From Haloferacaceae archaeon (GTDB taxonomy: Archaea; Halobacteriota; Halobacteria; Halobacteriales; Haloferacaceae): 32,542 nucleotides of DNA. This document shows positions 14,650 to 23,126 of this stretch, piece by piece. Each line of letters starts with the position of its first letter. Positions within the stretch are counted from its first letter, which is position 1. The stretch spans positions 1 through 32,542 of the forward strand of contig PWFE01000058.1 in NCBI GenBank assembly GCA_003554115.1. Direction: 5' to 3'. The notes under the pieces were generated by a model, which saw only the letters and a program-made list of their open reading frames with translations, made no database searches and was not told the origin of the DNA. The position numbers and the translations under genes were made by a program.

Positions 14650-15978
14650 TTATTGACTCACAGAAAGTGCCGTTGAGTCGACGAGTTCTTGGGCTCGCTT
14701 GAGCAGTCGATCAGCAGCCGCAGGTTCTGGTGCGTCGGCGGTGATGCGGACAACTGGCTCAGTCCCGCTGGCCCGGATCAAAAACCAGCCACTGTCGGTT
14801 TCGATTCGAATGCCGTCGGTGGTGTCGATCCGGCTGTACTCGCCGTTGAGTCGACGGCGAATGCGGTCGATGGCGTCGTACTTCGCAGTGGCCGCAAGAC
14901 AGGACCTGTGTGTGGTGTAGCGATTACATAACTGAGCACGCTGCTCGGACAACGGCCCCTGATCACGAATCATCGCGAGCAGCTGACAGGCGGCCAGATG
15001 CCCGTCCGGACACCGTGTGTGATCAGCCCAAATCCACAGACCACTGGGTTCGCCGCCGAAAACGACCCGTGGGTCGTCCATCGCCTCGGCGACTGCCATC
15101 TCTCCGACTGCAGTCCGGACAACCTCTCCACCCACTGTGCGAACTGCCTGCTCAACGAGTGAACTGGTGTCGACGGTAATCGCAACCCGGCGACCAGCCG
15201 AAGCGGCCTCCGAAGCAAACAGCGCGAACAGTTCATCGCCGGAGACGAACTGTCCGGTTTCGTCGACTGCAAGCATACGATCAGCGTCTGCATCGTGGGC
15301 AATCCCAACATCGGCGTCAGTCGACTGTACCACACGGCCGAGTCGCTCACAAGAACTGGCTGTCGGTTCGGTCGGTCGCCCCGGAAACGTCCCATCGGGA
15401 TGACTGTTGAGCGTCAGCACCTGACAGCCTAACTCGTCGAGAACGTCGGCAGTCAGTCGGCCGGCTCCGTTGCCGAGATCGACAACCGCAGAGAGTCCAT
15501 CCATCGAATCAACTGTCGATCGAAGCTGTCTGGAGTGGCGGTCACGACAGTTCTCGCGCCGGCTTATCGATCCGAGCTGATCGGCCGGCACTGGCGAGAC
15601 AGTCCCCGCGTTGGCTCGGCGGACGAGTCGGCGGTACTCGCTGCGGCTGAGCGCACGACCTCCGGCAGTCCAGAGTTTGAACCCGTTGTCGCCAGCCGGA
15701 TTGTGCGAGCCGGTGACTGCTACGCCAAGTGTCGCGTCATACCACGAGACGCTGCGGGCAATGGTCGGCGAGGATTCAACCCCGATGCGAATGACATCCC
15801 CTCCGCACTCTTCGATGCCCGCAACCAGCGCGCGCTCGAGCAGTCGACCACTCGCTCGCACATCTCGACCAACAACTACTGAGTCTGCGTGCGACCCAAC
15901 GGCTCTGCCGAGTCGAATCGCCAAGTTCGTTCCGATGGTTTCGCCGACAGGGCCACGGATTCCGCCCGTTCCAAACAT
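14650..15978 (-). CDS. glmM: Phosphohexomutase (GlmM/phosphoglucomutase/phosphomannomutase family)
   Basis: A 442-residue alpha-D-phosphohexomutase with all four functional loops: the phosphoserine loop TGSHNPAGDNGFK (Ser91), the Mg2+ loop DADADR with Asp229/231/233, the sugar loop GEPSG and the phosphate-binding loop RASGTEPVVRI near the C-terminus. It starts MFGTGGIRGPVGE as archaeal members do. The enzyme interconverts hexose 6- and 1-phosphates. GlmS lies directly upstream on the same strand, which favours glucosamine-6-phosphate to glucosamine-1-phosphate conversion (GlmM), but the family is promiscuous and phosphomannomutase or phosphoglucomutase is possible. A TATA-like box at about 16006-16013 is about 30 bp before the ATG, so it has its own promoter. 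Confidence 0.88.
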   Translation of the reverse strand: MFGTGGIRGPVGETIGTNLAIRLGRAVGSHADSVVVGRDVRASGRLLERALVAGIEECGGDVIRIGVESSPTIARSVSWYDATLGVAVTGSHNPAGDNGFKLWTAGGRALSRSEYRRLVRRANAGTVSPVPADQLGSISRRENCRDRHSRQLRSTVDSMDGLSAVVDLGNGAGRLTADVLDELGCQVLTLNSHPDGTFPGRPTEPTASSCERLGRVVQSTDADVGIAHDADADRMLAVDETGQFVSGDELFALFASEAASAGRRVAITVDTSSLVEQAVRTVGGEVVRTAVGEMAVAEAMDDPRVVFGGEPSGLWIWADHTRCPDGHLAACQLLAMIRDQGPLSEQRAQLCNRYTTHRSCLAATAKYDAIDRIRRRLNGEYSRIDTTDGIRIETDSGWFLIRASGTEPVVRITADAPEPAAADRLLKRAQELVDSTALSVSQ

Positions 15979-16005
15979 GGACTGCTACTGTCGACTCACC
16001 GGCTT

Positions 16006-16013
16006 GAGTATAG
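16006..16013 (-). promoter_or_regulatory. TATA-like box of the GlmM-like gene
   Basis: On the reverse strand CCTATACTC lies about 28-35 bp before the ATG at 15978, giving a near-leaderless start. The 185-bp gap to glmS and this box suggest separate transcription. Confidence 0.4.
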
Positions 16014-16163
16014 GGTTCATACTGTGAGTAGGCACCCGACTACTAGCACCCAGATTTGAGCCAATACGTCATCCAGCGGCCGGCACCAAACTGATCAGCA
16101 GCTGAAAATATAACCCGGAGAGTGAGGCCGACCCCATCGATCGACGCCTCCCGTAGGAGTCGA

Positions 16164-17981
16164 CTACTCGACGGTGACGCTTTTAGCGAGGTTGCGTGGT
16201 TTGTCAATCGAGCGTTCGAGCCGGTTGGCGACGTGATACGAGAGCAACTGAAGCTGGACGTTCGCCAGTAGGCCGTTCAGCTCCGGTGTCGAACACGGAA
16301 TGGAGACGAACTCGTCAGCGGCCTCAGCGACTTCGTCGGCATCTTTTGGTGCGATAGCGACCACCTGCGCGCCGCGAGCTTGTACCTCTCGAACGTTGTT
16401 TAGCGTTTTCTCGTCGTGATCGCCAGTAAAGACCGCAATAACGACTGTGTTGGGTGTGACTAACGCCAGCGGACCGTGTTTCAGCTGGCCGGCCGCAAAC
16501 CCTTCGGCGTGCTCGTAGGTGATCTCTTTGAACTTCAATGCACCCTCAAGAGCGACCGGGTGGGCGATTCCCCGGCCGATAAAGAAGTGCGCATCCATTC
16601 CCTGATATCTCTGGGTCAGCTCGGCTGTCGGATCCGCATCCAGAATCGACTCGATCTGCTCGGGGAGCGCGCCCAACGAGTCCAGCAGCTCGCTGGAGTG
16701 TTCGCTAGGCTCGCCGGTGATATCCCGGTGGATACGCTCCGAAAGCAGCGCCAGTGCAGTAACCTGCGAAGAAAACGTCTTCGTTGCTGCAACCCCAATT
16801 TCGGGGCCTGCTCGGATGTAGAGCACATCATCGGTTTCGCGAGCCGCCGTCGAGCCGATCACGTTGGTCAACGCGAGTGTGCGAGCGGGTGTATCCTCTA
16901 ACCGACGAAGTGATTCAAGCGTGTCGGCCGTCTCGCCCGACTGCGTAACGCCGATGACAAGCGTCTCGTCGTCGACCGGCATCGGATTTGAGGCGTACTC
17001 ACCGGCCCGGTGGGCGTAGGCCGGGATCCCGCGCTGGCCGAGCAGGTGACAGCCGTACAGCGCGGCGTGATACGAGGTTCCGCAGGCGACGAACTCAACC
17101 CGCGAGATATCGCTGAAATCACCCGGATCGAAGTCGTCGAACGTGATCGACGAGTCGTCAGGATTGAACCGGCCGTGGATCGTCTGGTTGAGCGAGGCGG
17201 GCTGTTCGTGGATCTCTTTGAGCATGTAGTGGTCGTACCCCGATTTTTCGGCATCTTCGGAGGACCACTCGATTGTATCGATTGGTCGGTCGACAGCGGT
17301 TGCAGATCGGTCGAAAATCCCGTGGGAGTCCGGCCGCAACACGGCAACGTCCTCGTTTTTAAGATACATCACCCGGTCGGTGAACTCGATAAAGGCGGGC
17401 ACATCGCTGGCAAGGAAGTAGCCGTCGTCGGCAAGCCCGACTACGAGCGGCGAGCCGTTGCGGGTCGCAAAGATCGCATCAGTGTCTTCGACGACCATCG
17501 CCAGCGCGTAGCTGCCATCGAGGCGGTCGATCGCGTTCATGAACGCATCGAACGGCTCGGCACCGTCCTCGAGGTACTCTTCGACGAGATGCGGGACAAC
17601 CTCGGTGTCTGTGTCGCTGGTGAACTCTCGGCCGCGCTCGCGGAGTTCCTCGCGAAGCTGGTCGTAGTTCTCGATAATACCGTTGTGAACGACCGCTACA
17701 CGGTCGGTCGAGCCCGTGTGTGGGTGGGCGTTGGCATCAGTCGGTGGACCGTGGGTACTCCAGCGTGTGTGACCGATCCCGATCGGACCGGTGGGGCTCT
17801 GCTCGTCGACGAGCAGTTTGAGCTTTTCGGCCTCACCTTCACGTTTGAGCACGTCGATACCGTGGCCATTTCTGACCGCAAGCCCAGCCGAGTCGTAGCC
17901 ACGGTATTCGAGGTTTTCGAGGCCAGCCATCAAATCGTCGACCGCGTTATCCGAGCAGATACGACCGGTAATGCCACACAT
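16164..17981 (-). CDS. glmS: Glutamine--fructose-6-phosphate aminotransferase (isomerizing)
   Basis: A 605-residue GlmS, full length. The ATG at 17981 gives MCGITGRI, in which Cys2 becomes the N-terminal nucleophile of the class II glutaminase after Met removal. An in-frame ATG 36 bp upstream is rejected because it would bury that Cys. The glutaminase domain shows GIGHTRWSTHG and HNGIIENY. The isomerase half has two SIS domains with ACGTSYHAALYG, TQSGETADTLESLR and ALEGALKFKEITYEHAEGF, and the C-terminus is the standard KPRNLAKSVTVE. It makes glucosamine-6-phosphate from fructose-6-phosphate and glutamine, the entry step to UDP-GlcNAc for glycoproteins. The GlmM-like gene follows downstream on the same strand. 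Confidence 0.97.
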   Translation of the reverse strand: MCGITGRICSDNAVDDLMAGLENLEYRGYDSAGLAVRNGHGIDVLKREGEAEKLKLLVDEQSPTGPIGIGHTRWSTHGPPTDANAHPHTGSTDRVAVVHNGIIENYDQLREELRERGREFTSDTDTEVVPHLVEEYLEDGAEPFDAFMNAIDRLDGSYALAMVVEDTDAIFATRNGSPLVVGLADDGYFLASDVPAFIEFTDRVMYLKNEDVAVLRPDSHGIFDRSATAVDRPIDTIEWSSEDAEKSGYDHYMLKEIHEQPASLNQTIHGRFNPDDSSITFDDFDPGDFSDISRVEFVACGTSYHAALYGCHLLGQRGIPAYAHRAGEYASNPMPVDDETLVIGVTQSGETADTLESLRRLEDTPARTLALTNVIGSTAARETDDVLYIRAGPEIGVAATKTFSSQVTALALLSERIHRDITGEPSEHSSELLDSLGALPEQIESILDADPTAELTQRYQGMDAHFFIGRGIAHPVALEGALKFKEITYEHAEGFAAGQLKHGPLALVTPNTVVIAVFTGDHDEKTLNNVREVQARGAQVVAIAPKDADEVAEAADEFVSIPCSTPELNGLLANVQLQLLSYHVANRLERSIDKPRNLAKSVTVE

Positions 17982-18349
17982 CAGTCGGTCCTCCGGGTGT
18001 GTGGCGTAGGGTGGCACTCGGTTGCCGGTAGTTGCATATCGGTTCGGTGCCGTCGTGAGCGTCTGTACAGAGGGGACATTGGTTTGAGAGCGAGTGGTTG
18101 AACTGGGGTTGCCAACAGGCTCTGAGGATGCCCGACGGGCTTTGTTATAGGTCCATTGTCATCAACCACGTACAAACCAGCACCGAGTAGGCGCTGTATA
18201 CCACACCTTCACTGTTCACAGCCAGAGACTACTAATACGATTATCTCGCGTAGAGACTGTTTACTGGAGCTACCACTCACCGTTCAACTACTATTGTACG
18301 AGAAAAGCCGTCAGACGGCTGCGGTCGCGAAAACTGGTTTATGCGCTAG
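17982..18349. other. Gene-free interval upstream of glmS
   Basis: I find no supported gene. A TATA-like CCTATAAC on the reverse strand (about 18147-18154) and GATATG (about 18034-18040) could serve glmS with leaders of about 165 and 55 nt. Nothing resembling a glmS ribozyme is visible, as expected for an archaeon. Confidence 0.4.
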
Positions 18350-18925
18350 CTATGCAACCGAATGATGCGCCGTTCCCAGCAGAAGGAATCCGAGCAGCGA
18401 CAGACCGAACACAACGCTTAGTGCACTTGGTACCGCAACCAGCGCGGCTGCAAACAGTGCGAGACTAAACGTCGTGTGGCCCAGATAGTATTTTGGCCAC
18501 GGTCGGTTCTGTTCGTCGTCAGCATCCAAAAACGGGTACAACTGCTCAGCGTTATCACCGAGTGCCACCGTTCCACGGTCACCGTTGAAGTCGATAACGT
18601 TCGTATCGTCCATCTTCGGCAGGTGGCACTGATAGAGACCAACGTACACTCGTTTTCGCTCCTGAGACGACAGCGCCGTTTCGGGTTTGTCGTTTTCAAT
18701 TGCGGCGATGTGTTCTGCGAGATCGCTCAGTGAGACGGTTTCGGGATGCTCACAGAGGAACTTCAGCACGCGCCGTCGGCGTTCGTTTTTCAGGACCTCA
18801 AACACCAGATCCAACGACAACGGCTCAGCTGTCGATGCATCGGGTTCAGCGGTCTCTACTGAAGCGGTTGGTGTGTTCGTGCGGTGCGTCTGGGGTGTGT
18901 CAGTGGGGGCTGTTTGTGAGCTCAT
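18350..18925 (-). CDS. DUF7344-like winged-helix protein with C-terminal membrane spans
   Basis: A 191-residue haloarchaeal protein. After a disordered Thr/Pro/Asp-rich N-terminus (1-36) comes a winged-helix domain (LVFEVLKNERRRRVLKFLCE, then VSLSDLAEHIAAIEND, then SSQERKRVYVGLYQCHLPKM). The C-terminal part has two hydrophobic segments (about 150-187). This is the DUF7344 layout: a DNA-binding-type domain on the cytoplasmic side of the membrane, so probably a membrane-tethered regulator. A paralogue lies at 24350 on the other strand, and the two flank the nucleotide-sugar block. An 18-bp hairpin sits about 30 bp upstream of the start. Confidence 0.8.
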   Translation of the reverse strand: MSSQTAPTDTPQTHRTNTPTASVETAEPDASTAEPLSLDLVFEVLKNERRRRVLKFLCEHPETVSLSDLAEHIAAIENDKPETALSSQERKRVYVGLYQCHLPKMDDTNVIDFNGDRGTVALGDNAEQLYPFLDADDEQNRPWPKYYLGHTTFSLALFAAALVAVPSALSVVFGLSLLGFLLLGTAHHSVA

Positions 18926-18953
18926 GTGTCACGGGGGGTGTGATTGTCGGCCG

Positions 18954-18971
18954 CTCACGTGGGGGCGTGAG
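18954..18971. promoter_or_regulatory. Hairpin CTCACG-N6-CGTGAG upstream of the DUF7344-like gene
   Basis: A perfect 6-bp inverted repeat (18954-18959 with 18966-18971) with a G-rich spacer lies 29-46 bp before the ATG at 18925, where the basal promoter is expected. It may be an autoregulatory operator for the winged-helix protein; this is inferred from position only. Confidence 0.35.
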
Positions 18972-19427
18972 ACGACCGATGGTTGGACCGTGCGAATATC
19001 AACAGTCGACGGTGCTGCCGAGTCGAGGCCCGGACAACTGGTCAGGATTATGGCTAGTAGTCGACGACAACCGCTCGTAGGCTCGGCCTGTGTCGGCCGT
19101 GCTGATTTCGAGCAGAGTATGGCAGTGACTACGCTTGTCCGGACCAATACCGGGAAACGGAGAGATAGCGTAGAGAGGTGGCTTGCTATCGTCGTTTCGT
19201 AACCATTGATGTCGACGCGGGGACACTGTCGAACTGTGGGGGTATAGCATCGGTGTGTAACTGTGCAAATGAGTATTGTGAAACAAGTTGTATAAACCTC
19301 ACGTATAGTTTACTGATACTTTGCTGCTGTAAGGAGTTCCTACCATCAAATAATGAGTGTGTTATACTATCTCATTAGTACAGGCATGCACCACTGTCGT
19401 ACAGTAGCCACTGACTACTTTCGATTA
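18972..19427. other. Gene-free interval, becoming AT-rich towards the epimerase gene
   Basis: No frame here looks like a protein in composition or length. From about 19260 to 19400 the sequence is clearly AT-rich, consistent with the 3' side of the epimerase gene or older decayed sequence. I recognise no specific element. Confidence 0.4.
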
Positions 19428-20405
19428 CTAGCTGTCTATTGTGGCAATGAGAGACTGCAGCCCTGATTTGAGTGTGACCTGTGGCTTGTAGCCGAGTCGC
19501 TGTCGTGCGTCCGAGAGATCTGCCCGGCTTCTGTCGACATCTCCCGGTCGCGGCTCAGTGTGTCTGATCGGAACCTCGGTGCCGACAAGATCACGGATCG
19601 TCTCGGCCAGCTCCAGTATCGTGGTTTCAGTGCCGGTTCCGATGTTGTACGCTCGGCCGGTGTGCTGTGTCACTCCCGCAGCGAGGTTCGCCCGGACGAT
19701 ATCCGAGATGTGGACGAAATCACGTGTTTGTGTGCCTTCACCGTGTATTTCGAGCGGCTCGCCAGCGCGCGCACGTTCGACGAACGCATTGATGACTCCG
19801 CTGTAGTCGCCTCGCTGGCCAGCTCCATACACGTTGAAGTACCGCAGCCCAACGGTTGGAAAGCCATACTGTTGGCCGTAAACCCGTACATACTGGTCGG
19901 CTGCGAGTTTGTCGACCGCATATGGTGACAGCGGCGTGGGAGGTTCGTGTTCGTCGACCGGCAGCGCTGTCGGATCGCCGTAGGCCGCACAACTCGATGC
20001 GAACACGACACGTGTCTCATGCTTGCGGGCGACATCAAGCAGCGACACCGTTGCGCTAACGTTCGTCTCGTGGCTCTCGACGGGTCGTTGTAGTGAATCT
20101 TCGATGCTGACGATTGCCGCCAGATGGTAGACGATGTCGACTGTTTCGACGAGCGTTTCGAGCAGTGAGCGATCTCGGATATCTCCGTGATAGAACTCGA
20201 CGTCAGCCGGCAACACTGTCGGATCGCCACGCGAGTTGTTATCGAGAACGTGTACCTCGTTTTCGACCGTCAGCGCGGAGGCGAGGTGACTACCGATAAA
20301 GCCCGCACCGCCAGTGATCAGGATTGATTTGTCGGTCGGACCACGCGTGCTGTCGACTCTTGTGATCGGACTGTCAGTGCCGCTCGCTGTGCCGTACTCA
20401 CTCAT
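19428..20405 (-). CDS. NAD-dependent nucleotide-sugar epimerase/dehydratase (extended SDR, GalE/WbpP-like)
   Basis: A 325-residue extended SDR enzyme. The Rossmann motif is ITGGAGFIGSHLAS at about 30-43, after an atypically long 25-residue N-terminal extension rich in Ser/Thr. HLAAIVSIEDSLQRPVESHE contains the adenine-pocket region and conserved substrate contacts, the catalytic triad is in FASSCAAYG and SPYAVDKLAAD (YxxxK), and LRYFNVYGAGQRGDYSGVI binds the UDP-sugar. The C-terminal RPGDVDRSRADLSDARQRLG is typical of UDP-glucose/GlcNAc 4-epimerases and UDP-glucuronate-type enzymes. The exact sugar is not resolved. A box TATTAC at about 20432-20440 lies about 30 bp before the ATG. The gene is on the same strand as the two oxidoreductase homologues upstream. 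Confidence 0.9.
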   Translation of the reverse strand: MSEYGTASGTDSPITRVDSTRGPTDKSILITGGAGFIGSHLASALTVENEVHVLDNNSRGDPTVLPADVEFYHGDIRDRSLLETLVETVDIVYHLAAIVSIEDSLQRPVESHETNVSATVSLLDVARKHETRVVFASSCAAYGDPTALPVDEHEPPTPLSPYAVDKLAADQYVRVYGQQYGFPTVGLRYFNVYGAGQRGDYSGVINAFVERARAGEPLEIHGEGTQTRDFVHISDIVRANLAAGVTQHTGRAYNIGTGTETTILELAETIRDLVGTEVPIRHTEPRPGDVDRSRADLSDARQRLGYKPQVTLKSGLQSLIATIDS

Positions 20406-20508
20406 TGGTCCGACCAGACTGCCAGTACGGTTTGTAATAGGGAGGCTGCCGGCTGACAGGCACTGCCTTACTCCGCCGAAAGGGACCGACGTAGTGGTCG
20501 ACTAGCAC

Positions 20509-20700
20509 ATGCCGTTTGTGATGCTGCCGGTCGACGACGAACAGGTGAGTTTGTTGGTCGAAGCATCAGACGACGGCAGCAAGACATCGAACAGCGGAGC
20601 GGCTGACGAAACTGAGGACCCCGTCCTCCAGTTCGAGCTCGCTACTCGTCGCTGTCCGTGTTGTCTGGATTCGATGTCAGTAATGATCGTCACGCTCTAG
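20509..20700 (+). CDS. Possible small acidic protein between the epimerase and dehydrogenase-like genes
   Basis: From the ATG at 20509 the frame gives 63 residues, acidic in the first two-thirds (DDEQVSLLVEASDDGSKTS) and ending RRCPCCLDSMSVMIVTL with one CPCC motif. Third positions favour G/C, as in real genes here, and the acidic bias fits a halophile. Against it, the frame is short, lies between two genes on the opposite strand, has no visible promoter and an equally long frame exists on the reverse strand. I recognise no family. It could be a small regulatory protein or chance. Confidence 0.35.
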   Translation: MPFVMLPVDDEQVSLLVEASDDGSKTSNSGAADETEDPVLQFELATRRCPCCLDSMSVMIVTL

Positions 20701-20705
20701 CCGCG

Positions 20706-22106
20706 TTATGAATGAAACCCATCCGTGGCTCCGAGCCGGTGGACCTCCGTGTCGACATCAAGACTGAATCCACAGCAGTCGAGTACGACCGCATCATCGA
20801 AGGCGGCCCAATCGATCTTTTCAAACGCCAGTCGGAACGACAGCACGACGACCGCATCGGGATCGAGCCGGGTTGCCGACTGTACCGAAACTGCATGTGG
20901 TGTGAGGCTTCGTGGCAGATCCGCGACGGGATCACAAATCAGTGGCCTCGTCTCCGCGTGGGTCAACTCACGGATGAGCGCCGAAACAGGCATACTGTCT
21001 GCTGTCGAGCCGTCCGTGGTTGGAACACCTAACACGAGCACTGTTTGTTCGTCGCTACTGTCGTCATGGTCGACATCGGCCGAAACAGCGTCAAACTCGA
21101 ATTCGGTTGTCTCCGACTGCGGGCTGTCGGCTGCCGAGTCGTCATCGATGGCTGCAAGCACTGTTTCGGCGATCAGCTGCGGAAACTGTTTGGCCGAGCC
21201 ATAGACGCTATCGAGCACTGGTGTCTGTTTGAACAGCACATCTCGAAGGAATCCGGCCCCAATTGGCTCTGTGCCATCGACACCGGGTTCAGGGAGTTCG
21301 ATTTCGTCTCGCATCGAGACGAGCTCAGCGACTGTCGGCACCCCGAGTTCGGGAGCCGATAGTGCCAACTCGTTCGAAAGACATCGGAGCATCTCTGCGG
21401 CACTCCGTTCGACCGCCTCGACGCACTCGGCGGTTCGCAACAGCGGCGTCGTCGAGACGGTTCCGGTCGTAATCGCAGAAAACAGTGCTCCGGCCGCAGT
21501 TTGGCTCCGCGAGTCGCTGCCAGCGACGACGAGCGTTCCGGTTCTGATCGATTGCAACGACCGATCTCTCGGCAGCGCACAGACAGCCAAACCGAACTCA
21601 TCGCGGCTGAGACCACTTTCGTCGACTACCGTCGAGGCAACGACGCCCTCAGTGGTTCCGGGTGGTACCGGCGTCGTGACGACCACTAGATCGCCAGCCG
21701 AAAGCTCGGCCGCCATATCTCGAATCGTCGACCGAAGCTGCGAGAGATCCGGGGCGTCGTCCGCACGCAACCCCGTTGGTACGGCGATGAGATGGATTGT
21801 TGCCTCGGAAGCGGCCGTCGGCAACTCGGTTGTGGTCCGAAGCGAGCCAGTCTCGGTTACCTCGGTTAGATACTCCGAGAGTAGTGGATCGGAGACGGGT
21901 GGGCGACCGTGCTGGATTGCGGTCACCCGAGTCGTATCGGTGTCAGCACCGGTCACTGTGGGAAACGCTTGTGCACAGAGCACCGACAGCGCGAGCCCAG
22001 TTGGACCAAGCCCGTAAACCGCAATAGTGAGCCTGCTGTGGTTCAGCGACCCATCGGTACCGATTGCGGTTCGTTCAGTGTTTGTCCGTCGCACAGAGTT
22101 GCTCAT
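20706..22106 (-). CDS. UDP-sugar dehydrogenase (WecC/UGDH) family homologue lacking catalytic residues
   Basis: A 466-residue protein with the three-domain UDP-glucose/GDP-mannose dehydrogenase layout. Its NAD-binding motif reads GLGPTGLALS at 32-41, VVTTPVPPGTTEGVV is at about 142-156, and the central helix is CLSNELALSAPELGV at 242-256. Active enzymes need a Lys and Asn in the preceding helix and a Cys in PG.GGHC. Here those positions hold Glu230 and Arg234, and the loop EPGVDGTEPIGAGFL (273-287) has no Cys. The YK and RxS motifs of the C-terminal UDP-binding domain are also lost, and an acidic insertion lies at about 320-355. The open frame is intact and overlaps the upstream Gfo gene (ATGA), so it is probably expressed as a non-catalytic or repurposed protein. 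Confidence 0.8.
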   Translation of the reverse strand: MSNSVRRTNTERTAIGTDGSLNHSRLTIAVYGLGPTGLALSVLCAQAFPTVTGADTDTTRVTAIQHGRPPVSDPLLSEYLTEVTETGSLRTTTELPTAASEATIHLIAVPTGLRADDAPDLSQLRSTIRDMAAELSAGDLVVVTTPVPPGTTEGVVASTVVDESGLSRDEFGLAVCALPRDRSLQSIRTGTLVVAGSDSRSQTAAGALFSAITTGTVSTTPLLRTAECVEAVERSAAEMLRCLSNELALSAPELGVPTVAELVSMRDEIELPEPGVDGTEPIGAGFLRDVLFKQTPVLDSVYGSAKQFPQLIAETVLAAIDDDSAADSPQSETTEFEFDAVSADVDHDDSSDEQTVLVLGVPTTDGSTADSMPVSALIRELTHAETRPLICDPVADLPRSLTPHAVSVQSATRLDPDAVVVLSFRLAFEKIDWAAFDDAVVLDCCGFSLDVDTEVHRLGATDGFHS

Positions 22107-23050
22107 TTGTCTTCGGCAACCGATTGGATTCGTTTGATGAGTTCGAGCGCGCGAATAACGTCTTCCGCCGATACAATCGGCTCGCGGCCGGTCTGTGCAG
22201 CCTCGACGAACGCGACCAGCGCTTCTTTGAGCGGTTCGCCATTTTTGACTGTTGGCCGCTGAATTACGGTCTCGTGTTGATAGCGAACATCGCCGTTCGT
22301 CTCGACATACTCGGGCACCGAATGGCGGTTGATCTGGACCGACTGAGATAGATAGTCGACGCTAACCCGACAGTCCTCGGCAGTCACTGACAGCGTCCGG
22401 TTTTTCTGTTGGGTCACCCGACTGGCCGTGAGCGTTGCCACAACGCCGTTTTCGAACTCAACGGTGGCGGTTGCATACTGCTCGTCTGCTGTGTCGGCCG
22501 CTGAAACCGAGGCGACGGGAGACTCAACAATCGACAGCAGGATGTCTGCATCATGGATCATCAAATCCAGTTCGACGCTGTCGACAATCTCACGGCCCGT
22601 CGGTGGGCCGAGTCGCTGACTGTCGAGAGCGAGAATATCCAGCTCCGAGGAAATCTTTGATAGTGTTTGAACTACCGGGTTGAACCGTTCGATGTGACCA
22701 ACATGGAGCCTCACGCCGGCGTTTTCAGCGGCAGTTACCAACGCTTTAGCCGCGGCTGGATCCTCGGTAATCGGAGTTTCGATCAGTAGATCAACGCCGG
22801 CTTCGATAGCAGCCTGTGCTGATTCGTAGCGGTTGGCAGTCGGTCCCACAATCGAGACCGCATCTGCAATCGACAGCAGTGACGTGCGCGACAGAGCAGT
22901 GGTTCCGCACCGCTCGGCGGTGTCGGCCGCCTGTCGGCTGTCGACACCCGAGACGCCGACAAGTTCGACCGACGGCAGTTCGTTATAGATACGGGCGTGA
23001 TGAGTACCCGTGCCGCCACCGATCACGCCGACTGACAGTCGATCGGTCAT
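22103..23050 (-). CDS. Gfo/Idh/MocA family oxidoreductase with altered active-site motif
   Basis: A 315-residue protein with an N-terminal Rossmann domain (VGVIGGGTGTHHARIYNELP at 7-26) and a C-terminal alpha/beta domain containing GHIERFNPV and DLMIHDADILLSI, the His of which is the conserved family His. It resembles WlbA/MviM-like enzymes that act on UDP-GlcNAc-derived sugars. The family's catalytic Lys in the EKP motif is replaced: LLIETPITED puts Thr92 there. The Gly-rich loop is also one residue shorter than usual before HHAR. It is immediately upstream of, and overlaps by 4 bp, the dehydrogenase homologue, so both are made together. It may bind NAD(P) and a sugar nucleotide without normal oxidation, or use a different base. 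Confidence 0.85.
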   Translation of the reverse strand: MTDRLSVGVIGGGTGTHHARIYNELPSVELVGVSGVDSRQAADTAERCGTTALSRTSLLSIADAVSIVGPTANRYESAQAAIEAGVDLLIETPITEDPAAAKALVTAAENAGVRLHVGHIERFNPVVQTLSKISSELDILALDSQRLGPPTGREIVDSVELDLMIHDADILLSIVESPVASVSAADTADEQYATATVEFENGVVATLTASRVTQQKNRTLSVTAEDCRVSVDYLSQSVQINRHSVPEYVETNGDVRYQHETVIQRPTVKNGEPLKEALVAFVEAAQTGREPIVSAEDVIRALELIKRIQSVAEDK

Positions 23051-23126
23051 CAGCTACACCAACCCTGTTCGGTGACTGTCGGCGGCTCTGTGGGGCCAGT
23101 ATCAGGATCAGCGATTAGCGCCTGTC

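Noticed and set aside
17010..18101. 363-residue forward open frame
   Set aside because: It lies entirely antisense to glmS, which has every catalytic motif; it is a codon-bias shadow.
20502..20693. 63-residue reverse frame opposite the small acidic frame
   Set aside because: Ser/Thr/Arg-rich, no acidic bias, overlaps the more plausible forward frame.
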